64,000 bases of DNA from Cohnella silvisoli (GCF_021190915.1 NZ_JAIOAP010000002.1:248001-312000); one strand, 5' to 3'; counted from the stretch's first letter, positions 16,900 through 27,069 are shown. Notes: a model not told the origin generated them from the letters alone. A program made the numbers and translations.

Positions 16900-17985
16900 T
16901 TATCCGATTACGGTAAGCTGCTTAGGAAATGTCGTTAACGTTTCCGAGCCGGTCGAAGTGACGAGGACATCGTCCTCGATACGGACGCCGCCGATGCCCG
17001 GCAAATAAATGCCCGGTTCAATCGTTATGACCATCCCTTCGCGCAGCAGGTCGCGATTGTCCCCGTGCACCGAAGGATACTCGTGCACCTCAATGCCAAG
17101 GCCATGGCCTACCCGATGCGTAAAATACGCGCCGTAACCCCGACCCGCGATGCATTGCCGTGCTGCATAATCCACATCGGCCAAAACGGCATCCGGTCGA
17201 AGGGCAGCGATCCCTCGAAGATTCGCCTCAAGCACCGTTTCGTAAATTTCCTTCATCTTATCGCTGATATCTCCGATAGCAAATGTCCGCGTAATGTCGG
17301 AAAGGTAACCTTCGGCGGCAACCCCCATATCGAATAATAACATGTCACCTGTTTGAATTTGACGATTGCCTGTAGCTCCATGCGGCAGCGCCGATTTTTC
17401 GCCGGACAGCACCGTCGTCGCAAACGCTGGGCCGACTCCCGCTTTTTTCATCGCATATTCCAATTCAGCGGCGATTTCCATCTCTGTGACGCCTGCCTTA
17501 ACATGCTTTAATCCATCGCGAAGCACCTGTTCGACAAGACGTGCGGCATTTTTGAGCCGGGCGATTTCATCGGTGGATTTGATCGCGCGCATGTTCGTTA
17601 ATGGCGTTTCCACATCCACATATTGTTCGGCTTTCAGCGTCTCCGACAGCGCTTCGTAGCGCTGCATCGTCAGATGACTTTTTTCGACGCCCAATCGGGT
17701 TACCGTGCCTTGCAAGCATCGTTTCAGCACCTCGTACGGATTTTCCGTATCGGTATGCGTATAGATCCGCGATACGGTAGATTCCGCTTTGGCCGCTTCT
17801 GTATCCAATGCCGGCACAAGTAAAAACGGTTCGTCCCCTTTCGGCAATATTAATCCAAGAAAACGTTCGTGCGGCTCCGAGGAAAATCCGGTCAAATAAT
17901 AAACGTGCTTCGGCAGTGTAATCAATACGGCATCCAAATTGAACTGGTCCATATAGGCGTAAAGCTTTTGCAAACGTTCGTTCAT
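16900..17985 (-). CDS. M24-family Xaa-Pro peptidase, copy 1
   Basis: A cytoplasmic metallopeptidase of the aminopeptidase P/prolidase group that cleaves peptides with proline in the second position. The 361 residues comprise an N-terminal creatinase-like domain (1-130) and a C-terminal pita-bread catalytic domain. Metal ligands are visible in DMGVAAEGYLSDITR (two Asp), HRVGHGLG (His), IEPGIY (Glu) and GGVRIED (Glu). It stands between PepF and the XRE regulator in the hydroxyproline run, 61 nt after pepF. Hydroxyproline- and proline-rich peptides resist ordinary peptidases, so this enzyme and its paralogue at 33196-34266 fit a role in releasing imino acids. Confidence 0.88.
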   Translation of the reverse strand: MNERLQKLYAYMDQFNLDAVLITLPKHVYYLTGFSSEPHERFLGLILPKGDEPFLLVPALDTEAAKAESTVSRIYTHTDTENPYEVLKRCLQGTVTRLGVEKSHLTMQRYEALSETLKAEQYVDVETPLTNMRAIKSTDEIARLKNAARLVEQVLRDGLKHVKAGVTEMEIAAELEYAMKKAGVGPAFATTVLSGEKSALPHGATGNRQIQTGDMLLFDMGVAAEGYLSDITRTFAIGDISDKMKEIYETVLEANLRGIAALRPDAVLADVDYAARQCIAGRGYGAYFTHRVGHGLGIEVHEYPSVHGDNRDLLREGMVITIEPGIYLPGIGGVRIEDDVLVTSTGSETLTTFPKQLTVIG

Positions 17986-18046
17986 CGGCTTTAACCGTTC
18001 CTTTCTCTATTAAGCTTCTTGCGGCGTCGAATGGTGCGCCATAGGA

Positions 18047-19741
18047 TTACAGCTGTTGATCATCAATGCCGTCAAGCCAATTCTCGATGTCGCCGAGTAC
18101 GCTTTCTACGCACCCGTCGGAAAATGGCGAAATCAGATTGCCGAGCTCAAGCAGCTCAAGGAACGATCGGCTGCCTCCCGCTTTGCACAAGGCCATGTAA
18201 TCAGACCACGCGGCTGCCTTGTTCGCACTCGCTTTTTTCCAAAGCTGAAAGGAGCAAATGCGGGCCATCGTGTAATCAACATAATAGAATGGCAGACAGA
18301 ACACGTGACCGTTTTGCAGCCAAATACCGCCTCTTTCCAAAAAGTCGTTGCCTTCGTAATTGCGATAAGGAACGTACTTTTTCTCAATCTCGCGCCAAGC
18401 ACGCTTTCTGTCCGCAGGTAACGCTTCCGGGTTTTCATAAACAAAATGCTGAAACTCGTCGTAAGCGACCCCGTTGGGAATAAACAGCAGCGAGTCGTTC
18501 ATATGAGTGAATTTGTACTTATCCGTGTCTTCGCGGAAAAACAAGTCCATCCAAGGCCAAGCGAAAAACTCCATGCTCATTGAGTGAATTTCTGCGGCCT
18601 CTGCAGTCGGGAACTCATATTCCGGCACCTTGTAATCCAAGCTGCAATAGGATTGGAACGCGTGTCCCGCCTCATGCGTCAGCACATCGATATCGCCCGA
18701 CGTTCCATTAAAGTTGGTAAATATAAACGGGGCATTGTACTGGCTAATCATCGCACAATAACCGCCGCCAGCCTTCCCTTTTGTACTGAGCAGATCCATG
18801 AGTCCGTTGTCGATCATCATAGCGAAAAACTCGCCAGTCTCGGGAGACAGCTCTGAATACATCGTTTTGCCGTTTACCACAATCCGATCCGGGTCGCCTT
18901 TCGGCTTCGCATTCCCGGTTTTGAAGCTGAATGAATCGTCGTAATACCGGAGACAATCGATCCCGATTCGTTTACGCTGACGTTCCTTCAATTTCATTGT
19001 TACCGGAACGATAGATTTCCGCACTTGCTCGCGGAACTTCGCCACATCCGCCGCATTGTAGTCGGACCGATTTAATCGGGCATAACCGAGCTCCACGAAA
19101 TTGCGATAACCCAGCTTGCGGGCAATCTCAGTCCTTACCTTCACCAATTGATCAAATATTTCGTCCAGTTTGGTCTCATGTTCTACAAAGAAGGTCGTTC
19201 TCGTTTCAAGAGCCCTTCTCCTTGTATCCCGGTTAGTGGAAAGGGCGAAGGGAGCCAGTTGCGGCAAGTTCCTCTCTTCTCCCTCAAACATGAATTTCGC
19301 CGATGCAAGCAGCTTAGTGAATTCGCTGCATAACTTGTTTTCCCGCTGCAAATGTTCCACGATTTCAGGCGAGAACGTTTTGAGCGACATTTCCGCAATA
19401 CGGAACAGCTGCTTGCCCCATTGCCGCTCCAGTTCGTCTCTGAACCTGGAATCGACTAGAGCCTTATAATAACGGGTTATCATGCCTTGGTAGATCGGAC
19501 TGGATTCGTCGTTGAAGTCCTGTTCGTCCTTATAAAAAGGATCGGTTGTATCCATAGTGTAGCGGATATACGCAATTCCGCACGTCGATTCGTATTCGCG
19601 GCGTTGCGCATTGATTTCTTTCATGATTGAAACTTGGTCTTCAGAGCTTTCCGCCGCTTCGAACTTGCGAATGAGTTCATCCAACATTTTTTCCAAATCT
19701 TGAATATCGGGTCTTTGATAAACGAAATCCTGAAATTTCAT
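18047..19741 (-). CDS. M3-family oligoendopeptidase (PepF-like)
   Basis: A zinc endopeptidase that cuts short imported peptides in the cytoplasm. The HExxH motif is visible at His356-Glu357...His360 in LTHEAGHAFQSY, with a downstream Glu expected in EAAEIHSMSMEF. The length of 564 residues agrees with the PepF/M3B subfamily, some members of which are annotated as collagen-peptide hydrolases. The start ATG overlaps the stop of the upstream GH127 gene by 4 nt (ATGA), which implies translational coupling. Placement between two GH127 enzymes and an M24 peptidase suggests it opens deglycosylated hydroxyproline-containing peptides. Confidence 0.9.
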   Translation of the reverse strand: MKFQDFVYQRPDIQDLEKMLDELIRKFEAAESSEDQVSIMKEINAQRREYESTCGIAYIRYTMDTTDPFYKDEQDFNDESSPIYQGMITRYYKALVDSRFRDELERQWGKQLFRIAEMSLKTFSPEIVEHLQRENKLCSEFTKLLASAKFMFEGEERNLPQLAPFALSTNRDTRRRALETRTTFFVEHETKLDEIFDQLVKVRTEIARKLGYRNFVELGYARLNRSDYNAADVAKFREQVRKSIVPVTMKLKERQRKRIGIDCLRYYDDSFSFKTGNAKPKGDPDRIVVNGKTMYSELSPETGEFFAMMIDNGLMDLLSTKGKAGGGYCAMISQYNAPFIFTNFNGTSGDIDVLTHEAGHAFQSYCSLDYKVPEYEFPTAEAAEIHSMSMEFFAWPWMDLFFREDTDKYKFTHMNDSLLFIPNGVAYDEFQHFVYENPEALPADRKRAWREIEKKYVPYRNYEGNDFLERGGIWLQNGHVFCLPFYYVDYTMARICSFQLWKKASANKAAAWSDYMALCKAGGSRSFLELLELGNLISPFSDGCVESVLGDIENWLDGIDDQQL

Positions 19742-22035
19742 TGGCCTCCTCCCGCTATGATGCGCAAGCCGAACACTTTGCGTATTCTGCGCTTCGCATG
19801 GGCTTGGAAGGTAACGGTCGCTACGTCTACCCCGCCAATGCTTGCCGCCGGGATTGTGTAGTTCACATTATAAAGCTTCTCTGTTTCCTTAATGCCCTCG
19901 ACCGAATCTGTTAACAGTGTACCGTTCACGAGAACATCAAACTCGCAGCCCGGCATTTCCGTCGCCGACGTATACGTGACGACTAGCATTATGTCGACTT
20001 GGGGATCAATCTTCAAATCGAAGGAAAACCATCCATCCATTCCTGCGGAACGATAAGCCCGGTTATGCAAGGTGCCGACTCCGGTAATGTCGCCTTGGAA
20101 ATTGTGGTCGCGCTCCGGCTGCATTTCCCCCGGCTGTGCAAAATCGATCGTGTTTTGCTCTAGTAAACGTATATTTTCACGAGCGATCACGTACTCATTT
20201 TCAGCCTTTTCCCACGTTTCTTCCGTGAACAAATCCCAGTATACCGTGTACATTTTATCATGCATCCGGTAAAAAGGATAAAGCTCGACGTTGCGCGGGT
20301 ATCCGGCATTCACTGTGCGAAACGTCGCGAATTTCCCGGCAACCGGCTCAAGCCATTCGTTTAACGGCATATCGTTTGTGATCATAACCGGCGTATAGAG
20401 ATGGTTTGCGGCTTCCGGATCCTCCAGCGGACCCAATTCGCCTGCGAGCACCAACGGCCCGTACATGACGGCAGCCCGGTTCGGGTTGTCCGGCATGCTT
20501 TCCAGACGCAGCGTCATCGGGATCTTCACTTCAACAATATCGCCATCGTTCCATACGCGGTCGATTTCGATAAAGCTTCCGGGAGCGGCATCCGCAAACG
20601 TCTGAGGTTGACCGTTTACTTTGATCTCAATGCCTTGCTCCGCCCAATAGGGATAACGAATGCTGAGCGTAAACGGTGCGGCTTGCTTGCAGGATACCCT
20701 CATCACGATGCGATCGTCTTCCGGGTACAGGGTTTCCTGCTTCAACGCAATACCTTTTTCCTCCCATCGGAGCAAGGATGGGATATATTGGTTGATGTAT
20801 AGCTTATCGCCGCTATGGAAATAAATGCTGTTGCCATAACTCGCGTGATTTTCCATGCCCGTTCCGATGCAGCAGGTAAAATCCTCGAACCGTTTGTTGT
20901 AATCTTTAAAGCCGCCCATATCCAACGATACGCAATAACACATATCCCCGTTATCCGGATTTTGCGACGACAGAATGTGATTGAACAACGCTCGCTCGTA
21001 ATAATCGGCTTCTGTTGCATTTCCGTTCCATTGAAACAGATGACGCGTCAGCTTCAGCATGTTGTAGGTGTTGCAAGTTTCGGTCGTTGTGCGCCCGATG
21101 CGGTCGGACAGCTCGCCCGGCTCGCCGAAATATTCATTAAAGCTATGGCCGCCAATGACATACGAATGATGGTGCACGACGCGGTCCCAAAAATATTCGG
21201 AAGTCGACTTGTACTTGTCGTCATTCGTCAATTCGTACTGCTTGGCGAGCCCGATCAATTTCGGAATTTGCGTATTGGCGTGTTTTCCCGGCAAACAATC
21301 ATCGTGAGCGGCCAACGGATCAAGCACGACCTTGTGCCAGAAACGATCCGCGAGTTTCATATATTTCTCCTCGCCAGTGTCGGCATACAAATCGGCCAAC
21401 ACCTCGTTCATGCCGCCGTATTCGCAAATCATCATCTCTTCCATCTGCTCTACCGTCAAGTTGGCGAATATGCCGTCCAGCCAATCGGCCAGCTTCACGG
21501 ATACTTGAAGCGCTTTTTCATTCCCGGCCAGATGGAGAGCGTCACGCAAGCCGGCAAACAATTTGTGCATTGTATATAATGGCGCCCATCCGCCGTTTAA
21601 ATCAAACCCTTTGGAACGAATGTCGCCGGCGGCGACTTCCAGGAACAGCTCTTTGCCGTTCGGTATGCCGGACACGTAGCCGTCTCCATGCGCGTTTTGG
21701 CAAACTTCCAGCTCGTTCACGATGTAGTCGACGCGCTCCTTGAACGTGTTATCCCCCAATGAAGCATAGAGCATCGCTATGGCGGACAAATAATGCCCGA
21801 GCGAATGGCCCGACAAGCTCATCGCTTCCCAGCCGTCGTATTGAGGCGCTTTCGGCTCCAACCCGGCGTATTCTCTGAATCGGGCCAGAAGGCGATCCGG
21901 CTCGAGCTCAAGCAAATAGGTTTTGTTCAGCTCCATCGCATGCTTGAACGGGCTGTCCAGCAGCGTTACGTCCCGCAGCTCGAACGGTTCGGCAACGCGC
22001 TCGACTTTGGTTTTCACTTTAGGGTAAGCTTTCAT
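19738..22035 (-). CDS. GH127-type beta-L-arabinofuranosidase, divergent long form
   Basis: A 765-residue member of the DUF1680/GH127 superfamily, about 110 residues longer than its three neighbours and only distantly similar. The key residues persist: Glu319-x-Cys321 in TETCNTYN, and adjacent Cys388-Cys389 in TCCIGTG, which here lacks the CACCPPN context. A C-terminal beta-rich extension (about 600-765) may be a carbohydrate-binding module. No signal peptide. It starts 27 nt after the preceding GH127 gene and overlaps pepF by 4 nt. A specificity different from HypBA1 is likely, such as another beta-L-arabinofuranoside or a related sugar. Confidence 0.85.
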   Translation of the reverse strand: MKAYPKVKTKVERVAEPFELRDVTLLDSPFKHAMELNKTYLLELEPDRLLARFREYAGLEPKAPQYDGWEAMSLSGHSLGHYLSAIAMLYASLGDNTFKERVDYIVNELEVCQNAHGDGYVSGIPNGKELFLEVAAGDIRSKGFDLNGGWAPLYTMHKLFAGLRDALHLAGNEKALQVSVKLADWLDGIFANLTVEQMEEMMICEYGGMNEVLADLYADTGEEKYMKLADRFWHKVVLDPLAAHDDCLPGKHANTQIPKLIGLAKQYELTNDDKYKSTSEYFWDRVVHHHSYVIGGHSFNEYFGEPGELSDRIGRTTTETCNTYNMLKLTRHLFQWNGNATEADYYERALFNHILSSQNPDNGDMCYCVSLDMGGFKDYNKRFEDFTCCIGTGMENHASYGNSIYFHSGDKLYINQYIPSLLRWEEKGIALKQETLYPEDDRIVMRVSCKQAAPFTLSIRYPYWAEQGIEIKVNGQPQTFADAAPGSFIEIDRVWNDGDIVEVKIPMTLRLESMPDNPNRAAVMYGPLVLAGELGPLEDPEAANHLYTPVMITNDMPLNEWLEPVAGKFATFRTVNAGYPRNVELYPFYRMHDKMYTVYWDLFTEETWEKAENEYVIARENIRLLEQNTIDFAQPGEMQPERDHNFQGDITGVGTLHNRAYRSAGMDGWFSFDLKIDPQVDIMLVVTYTSATEMPGCEFDVLVNGTLLTDSVEGIKETEKLYNVNYTIPAASIGGVDVATVTFQAHAKRRIRKVFGLRIIAGGGQ

Positions 22036-22062
22036 TCGTTCTCCTCCTTGGGCGCCGCCGGA

Positions 22063-24036
22063 TTAACGCTCCCTGATCCAGACCTGCATTTCACCCGCTC
22101 CTCGGTTAGCCCAGGCGAAATACGGTATGGCTTTGATTGAGACGGAACGCTCGCTCCGTTTCTTGGCTGCATACAACGTCGCATCCCAGCCGAACAACTC
22201 GCCGCGGACCGCTTCGCCGGTAATGACGGCAACGCCTCCGAGTACTTCCGGTTCGAATCGTACGTCAAGCGCCGCATGCTCCGGCAACGAAATATCCGGC
22301 AAAATCGCGCCGTTATCGGCCTGTTCCAGACAATACACGACTGGACCGCGCTGCAGTGCCACCTTGCCTGCATTCACGCGTACGTTCGGGTTCGCATAAA
22401 TGCGCTCAACCGGCATCGGGAGGACAATCCGTACGATATCACCGGCTTTCCATTCGCGCTTGATCGCGAAATAGCCTTTATGCAGCGTAGCTTCCACCGA
22501 AACCGCTTGCCCGTTCACATGGACGGATGCGCCTTCGCACCAGCCCGGAATCCGAACGGCTACCGTAAATTCACCCGGACGATCCGGGGAAACGGCAAGC
22601 TCGATCGTTTCATCCCAAGGGTAATTCGTTTGTTGCGATAATTGGACGGATCTTCCGGCAACCTCAAGCTTCGTTTCACTGCCGATGTATTGATGAACAT
22701 ACGCCGTTTGCTCGCTTTGCGAATAAATGTACTGGCCGAGCGAGGCGATAAGCCTGGCGATATTCGGCGGGCAGCAGGCGCAGCCGAACCATTTTTGCCG
22801 AACGGGCTCCACGTGCATCTTATCCGGCCGCTTGCACGCATCCGGCCACACTTCCAGCGGATTGACGTAAAAGAAGCTTTTGCCGTCCAGCGACATGCCG
22901 CTGATCGTGCCGTTATACAGCGCGCGTTCGATGACGTCGGCATATTTGCCGTGCGGATCGAGGTGCAGCATCCGGTGCGCCCAAAATACGAGCCCGATCG
23001 CCGCGCACGTTTCCGTATACGCCGTATCGTTCGGCAAATCGTAATCGAACGAGAACGCTTCGCCGTCGTGGTTCGAACCGATGCCGCCGGTAATGTACAT
23101 TTGCCGCTGCGTGACGTTATCCCACAGCCGTTTGCAGGAATCGATCAGCGTTTGATCCTGCGTCGCTGCCGCCACGTCGGTCATCCCGGCGTACATGTAC
23201 ACGGCGCGCACGGCGTGGCCTACCGCATGATGCTGCTCGCGCACGGGCAAATGCGATTGATTGTATTCGTAGTTATGTTTGTATAAATGATAATAGCCTT
23301 CTTTAAGCAGCGATTCCCGACCGAACCGTTCCGCCCGTTGCTCCGCTTCCAGCTTGAAATAATGCGGCTCCTGTCCGCGCTCATCGATAAAAAACAGGCT
23401 AAGCTTCAAATACCGCTCGACGCCTGTCGCTTCGTACAGCCGCATCAAGGCAAGCTCGATTTCCTGATGGCCCGGATAACCGCGCTGCTTCCCTTCTTCT
23501 GCGCCGTATATGGAATCGATATGATCCGCGAGCTTGCACGCAATGTCGAGCAGCTTGATTTTGCCCGTCGTTTCGTAATAGGCAACCGCCGCTTCGATTA
23601 AATGACCGGCGCAATACGTTTCATGATTATCTCGTTCGTTCACCCAGCGCCGATCAGGATATTTGATCGAGAAATGCGTATTCAAATAGCCGTCGGCCTG
23701 CTGCGCTTTGCCCAGCAAATCGATCGTTTCGTCGGCTAGTTTCTCCAACTCCAGATCAGGTGACGTTGCCAGGCTGTATGCGACGGCTTCCAGCCATTTG
23801 GCAACATCGCTATCCTGAAAAATATACCCGTAAAATTCCCCTTCCGCTTCGCCGGCGGCGATACGGAAATTTTGGATCGCATGGCTCGGCGCAGCGTCCT
23901 CGATACGGTCATTCAGCGCACCCCATTGATAAGGAATGACTTCGTCCCGTACTAGATTCATATATTTGGTCCAAAATGGATCGCGAATTTGAACGGCCTT
24001 GTACGATACATTCGTCAGCTTTTCCGATTTGACCAT
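22063..24036 (-). CDS. GH127 beta-L-arabinofuranosidase (HypBA1-like), copy 2
   Basis: 657 residues, closely related over its whole length to the GH127 enzymes at 11526-13481 and 41424-43373. Active-site residues are Glu342-x-Cys344 in TETCAA and Cys419-Ala-Cys421-Cys422 in CACCPPN, matching the zinc and nucleophile residues of HypBA1. The C-terminus SIKAIPYFAWANRGAGEMQVW is also shared by the group. No signal peptide, so cytoplasmic. The ATG has GGGAGGG 8 nt upstream. It begins 30 nt after the malic enzyme gene, directly linking arabinosidase production to hydroxyproline catabolism in one transcript. Confidence 0.92.
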   Translation of the reverse strand: MVKSEKLTNVSYKAVQIRDPFWTKYMNLVRDEVIPYQWGALNDRIEDAAPSHAIQNFRIAAGEAEGEFYGYIFQDSDVAKWLEAVAYSLATSPDLELEKLADETIDLLGKAQQADGYLNTHFSIKYPDRRWVNERDNHETYCAGHLIEAAVAYYETTGKIKLLDIACKLADHIDSIYGAEEGKQRGYPGHQEIELALMRLYEATGVERYLKLSLFFIDERGQEPHYFKLEAEQRAERFGRESLLKEGYYHLYKHNYEYNQSHLPVREQHHAVGHAVRAVYMYAGMTDVAAATQDQTLIDSCKRLWDNVTQRQMYITGGIGSNHDGEAFSFDYDLPNDTAYTETCAAIGLVFWAHRMLHLDPHGKYADVIERALYNGTISGMSLDGKSFFYVNPLEVWPDACKRPDKMHVEPVRQKWFGCACCPPNIARLIASLGQYIYSQSEQTAYVHQYIGSETKLEVAGRSVQLSQQTNYPWDETIELAVSPDRPGEFTVAVRIPGWCEGASVHVNGQAVSVEATLHKGYFAIKREWKAGDIVRIVLPMPVERIYANPNVRVNAGKVALQRGPVVYCLEQADNGAILPDISLPEHAALDVRFEPEVLGGVAVITGEAVRGELFGWDATLYAAKKRSERSVSIKAIPYFAWANRGAGEMQVWIRER

Positions 24037-24066
24037 GTCCTTTTCCCTCCCGCGAATAACCGTTCT

Positions 24067-25503
24067 TTAATCTTCGTTCGAAAATTCCTCGTTACGGATG
24101 TCCCTACGCCTTGCCACCTTCGATTCGTATGCGGCTTCGATCACGGCATTCCGCACTTTTTCGACGACATGCTGATTAAAGATGCTTGGAATAATATAAT
24201 TTTCGTTCAGCTCTTCATCGGAGACGACCGAAGCGATCGCTTTCGCCGCCGCCAGCTTCATCGACTCGGTCACTCGCGACGCGCGACAGTCAAGAACGCC
24301 CCGGAACAAGCCGGGAAAGCATAACACGTTGTTGATCTGGTTCGGATAATCCGATCTGCCGGTCGCCATGACGCGTACGATATCTTCCACTTCCTCCGGA
24401 AGAATTTCCGGATTCGGGTTCGCCATCGCAAAGACGATCGGATCGGCAGCCATCTTCTTTACATCTTCTACCTTCAGAATACCAGGGCCGGATACGCCGA
24501 TAAAAATGTCCGCGCCTTGAATGACGTCGGATAACGATCCCGTTTCCCTATTCGGATTCGTATTCTCTGCATACCATGACCACGCTTCGTTATCGTACGA
24601 CTGCCCCCGCACCAACGCGCCGCAGCGGTCGACGCCGATCATGTCGGTGACGCCCGCGGTCAGCAATATTTTCGTGCAGGCATTTCCCGCCGCTCCTACG
24701 CCGCACAATACGACTTTGCAATCTTGCAGCCGTTTGCCAACCAGCTTGACCGCATTGTATAAGCCAGCTAACAGGACAACGGCCGTTCCGTGCTGATCGT
24801 CGTGAAACACCGGAATGTCGAGCTCCTCGATCAATCTGCGTTCGATTTCAAAGCAGCGCGGCGACGATATATCCTCCAGATTGATGCCGCCGAAAGCGGG
24901 TGCGATCCGTTTGATCGTTTCAATAATTTCTTCGGTATCCTGCGTATCGAGACATATCGGAAACGCATCGACGTCAGCCAGCTGTTTGAACAGCATCGCT
25001 TTGCCTTCCATGACCGGCATCGCTGCAAGCGGCCCGATATTACCGAGCCCTAGAACGGCTGTGCCGTCGGAAATGACGGCGACCGTATTTCTTTTGATCG
25101 TCAACGAATAGGCGCGCGACGGATCGTCATGAATCGCCATGCTGACCCTTGCGACGCCCGGCGTATAAACGCGCGACAGGTCGTCGCGGTTTTTAATCCG
25201 CAATTTGGAGGTTACTTCGATTTTGCCGCCAAGATGCAACAGCATCGTCTGATCCGAAACGTTGATGACATTAACGCCGTCCAACTCGCCGAGACGCGAA
25301 ACGATCCGTGCGGATAACGCCGGATCGATCGTCACCGTAATATCGTGGATCGTCTTTTGTTTGCCGGCGCGGCTTACGTCGACGGCGACGATATCGCCGC
25401 CCGCGTCGCCGATCGCCGTGACGACTTGCCCGAACGTTATTTTTTTCTTATCTGTTTCAAGGCGCATGATGATGTTCGTGCTGCTACCCGCTTGAACTGC
25501 CAT
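24067..25503 (-). CDS. NAD-dependent malic enzyme with N-terminal ACT domain
   Basis: Oxidative decarboxylation of malate to pyruvate and CO2. The N-terminal ~80 residues are ACT-like, a likely allosteric site; the malic N-domain follows with RVYTPGVARVS, the metal-binding region EDISSPRCFEIE, and an NAD-binding domain with VLCGVGAAGNAC. The TTG-initiated longer frame runs into the upstream gene, so the ATG at 25503 (478 residues) is preferred; it begins 8 nt after the upstream stop. In this operon it would turn four-carbon acids made from 2-oxoglutarate into pyruvate, which fits growth on hydroxyproline as carbon source. Confidence 0.9.
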   Translation of the reverse strand: MAVQAGSSTNIIMRLETDKKKITFGQVVTAIGDAGGDIVAVDVSRAGKQKTIHDITVTIDPALSARIVSRLGELDGVNVINVSDQTMLLHLGGKIEVTSKLRIKNRDDLSRVYTPGVARVSMAIHDDPSRAYSLTIKRNTVAVISDGTAVLGLGNIGPLAAMPVMEGKAMLFKQLADVDAFPICLDTQDTEEIIETIKRIAPAFGGINLEDISSPRCFEIERRLIEELDIPVFHDDQHGTAVVLLAGLYNAVKLVGKRLQDCKVVLCGVGAAGNACTKILLTAGVTDMIGVDRCGALVRGQSYDNEAWSWYAENTNPNRETGSLSDVIQGADIFIGVSGPGILKVEDVKKMAADPIVFAMANPNPEILPEEVEDIVRVMATGRSDYPNQINNVLCFPGLFRGVLDCRASRVTESMKLAAAKAIASVVSDEELNENYIIPSIFNQHVVEKVRNAVIEAAYESKVARRRDIRNEEFSNED

Positions 25504-25510
25504 TTCACCA

Positions 25511-26743
25511 TCACACTCCAGCTTCAAAGGTTTCCTGCCACATCCGGTAAATTTGGCGCCGCGCCTCCGGAATGCCCGGGTGGAACTGAATCAAAGCCGA
25601 GGCGCGAACGCGGTGCACCTCGTCGACGGCATCGGCCACTTTACTATCGCCTTCATGTCCGAAAACGCCCGCATCGCTGCAAATCGATGCCGCCGCCAAG
25701 CGGCCTTGCGCCATCGCCACGAGCGCGCTTTCCACGCCGGTAATGTTGCCGGCTACATAAAGCCCTTGAACCGGCGTCTGCATGCGCTCGCTATGGAGCG
25801 GTAAATGGCCGCCAAGCTCCGGCGTGTAAATAAACGGACAGCCGGCAACCGATGCCAGCTCAGCCAACGGATACAAGCCGCCCGCCAATGCGACGAAATC
25901 GACGGCTTCTTCCCGTTCGCTGCCGGTAATGATTTCGCCTTGCCCGTTCACATCGGCCAGCGTTACCGATTCGACGCGGTCGGTACCGTTAATCGACACC
26001 GCCGTCGTACGAAGCTTCAACGGTATATCCCACAATTTAATGCCTCCGCGCGGAAACAAGCTGGACACAATGCCCGCCATGCCAAGCTTTTTGGCGATTT
26101 TACCGCCCAAGCGAAGGAACGGCGATGGAGCAAGGTGCGACAAGCCCATCAGCAGCTGCAAATTTTCTTTCGGCAAAGCCGCTTTGCCAGCGAACGGGCC
26201 GGCCGGCGGCAGCACAATGCCGGCGAGCGACACGCCGCTGACCGACAGTTCGCGCGCGATCGCCATGGCCAGTACGTTCACGCCGATAATGAGCCCGCGT
26301 TTGCCCGGTTTGACATAATGGACGTTCGTCATCACCTGCGCAGCCCCGATCGACATGACCCCGGGCAGCGTCCAACCGTTTGTCGGCATCGGAATTTCCG
26401 CCGCGCCGGTAGCGAGCAGCACGCGCGGCGCCAACATCGCACCGTGCGAGGTGGACACCTCCCACATATCGTCGACCTTCAGCATGCCATAAACCGAAAC
26501 GCCGCAGCGTATCGACACGCCTTGCGCCCGGTTTTTCTCGATCAGCTCATCGGCGATCTGCTTGCCGACCCACCAATGCCCGCGCTCCTCGTGGAACTGT
26601 CCGAGCATACGGCCGCCCGGCTCCGGAAATTCGTCGATGACCGTTACGCTCAAGCCGTAGTCGGCGGCAATGGTTGCCGCCGATAAACCCGCCGGGCCGG
26701 CACCCACAATAATCAGATCCGACAACTGCCGTTTCGGCTTCAT
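25511..26743 (-). CDS. D-hydroxyproline dehydrogenase alpha-like subunit (HcnB/LhpE-like FAD oxidoreductase)
   Basis: A 410-residue flavoprotein of the pyridine-nucleotide-disulfide type. The N-terminal dinucleotide fold is DLIIVGAGPAGLSAATIA and a second FAD site is near the C-terminus (LYVAGNITGVESALVAMAQGR). HcnB, LhpE and dye-linked proline dehydrogenase alpha subunits share this layout and pass electrons between the amine-oxidising subunit and acceptors. In HcnB-type proteins a C-terminal [2Fe-2S] BFD-like domain is fused; here the chain ends early and that domain is a separate gene (27070-27342). The start overlaps the ferredoxin-like gene by 4 nt. Direct function as hydroxyproline dehydrogenase component is inferred from context. 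Confidence 0.82.
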   Translation of the reverse strand: MKPKRQLSDLIIVGAGPAGLSAATIAADYGLSVTVIDEFPEPGGRMLGQFHEERGHWWVGKQIADELIEKNRAQGVSIRCGVSVYGMLKVDDMWEVSTSHGAMLAPRVLLATGAAEIPMPTNGWTLPGVMSIGAAQVMTNVHYVKPGKRGLIIGVNVLAMAIARELSVSGVSLAGIVLPPAGPFAGKAALPKENLQLLMGLSHLAPSPFLRLGGKIAKKLGMAGIVSSLFPRGGIKLWDIPLKLRTTAVSINGTDRVESVTLADVNGQGEIITGSEREEAVDFVALAGGLYPLAELASVAGCPFIYTPELGGHLPLHSERMQTPVQGLYVAGNITGVESALVAMAQGRLAAASICSDAGVFGHEGDSKVADAVDEVHRVRASALIQFHPGIPEARRQIYRMWQETFEAGV

Positions 26744-27069
26744 GGCAGTTTCCTCCCTGTGATTTCGTTAGCCAGCTGCTGCCCTTCGAATACGTTCATG
26801 CCCTCTTCAATCGGCGTCAGGCAGGAGCGGACGATGCCTTTGCCCTGCACGCTCAGTCGGCATTCCATGCAATGTCCTATGGCGCAATACAACCCGCGCG
26901 GGTTGCCCGACTCCTCTTGCTTTCGCAGCGTCCGAATCCCTGCCGCCAATAACGCGGCGGCAATGGGCTCTCCGGGATAGCCGGTCATCGGCTTCCCGTT
27001 AAATGTGAAGGAAACGGGTTCCCGCTGCGGTTTCCTGCCTAATATGGGATGGTCTTGTATCCGTTCCAT
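26740..27069 (-). CDS. [2Fe-2S] ferredoxin-like subunit (HcnA/LhpF-like)
   Basis: A 109-residue protein with a plant-ferredoxin-type cluster: Cys-x4-Cys-x2-Cys in YCAIGHCMECRLSV, then a fourth Cys in VRSCLTP. This matches the small iron-sulfur subunit of HcnABC/LhpBEF-type amino acid dehydrogenases, which carries electrons from the flavin sites. It begins immediately after the BFD-like gene stop and overlaps the FAD subunit by 4 nt, so equal expression of the subunits is likely. Confidence 0.85.
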   Translation of the reverse strand: MERIQDHPILGRKPQREPVSFTFNGKPMTGYPGEPIAAALLAAGIRTLRKQEESGNPRGLYCAIGHCMECRLSVQGKGIVRSCLTPIEEGMNVFEGQQLANEITGRKLP

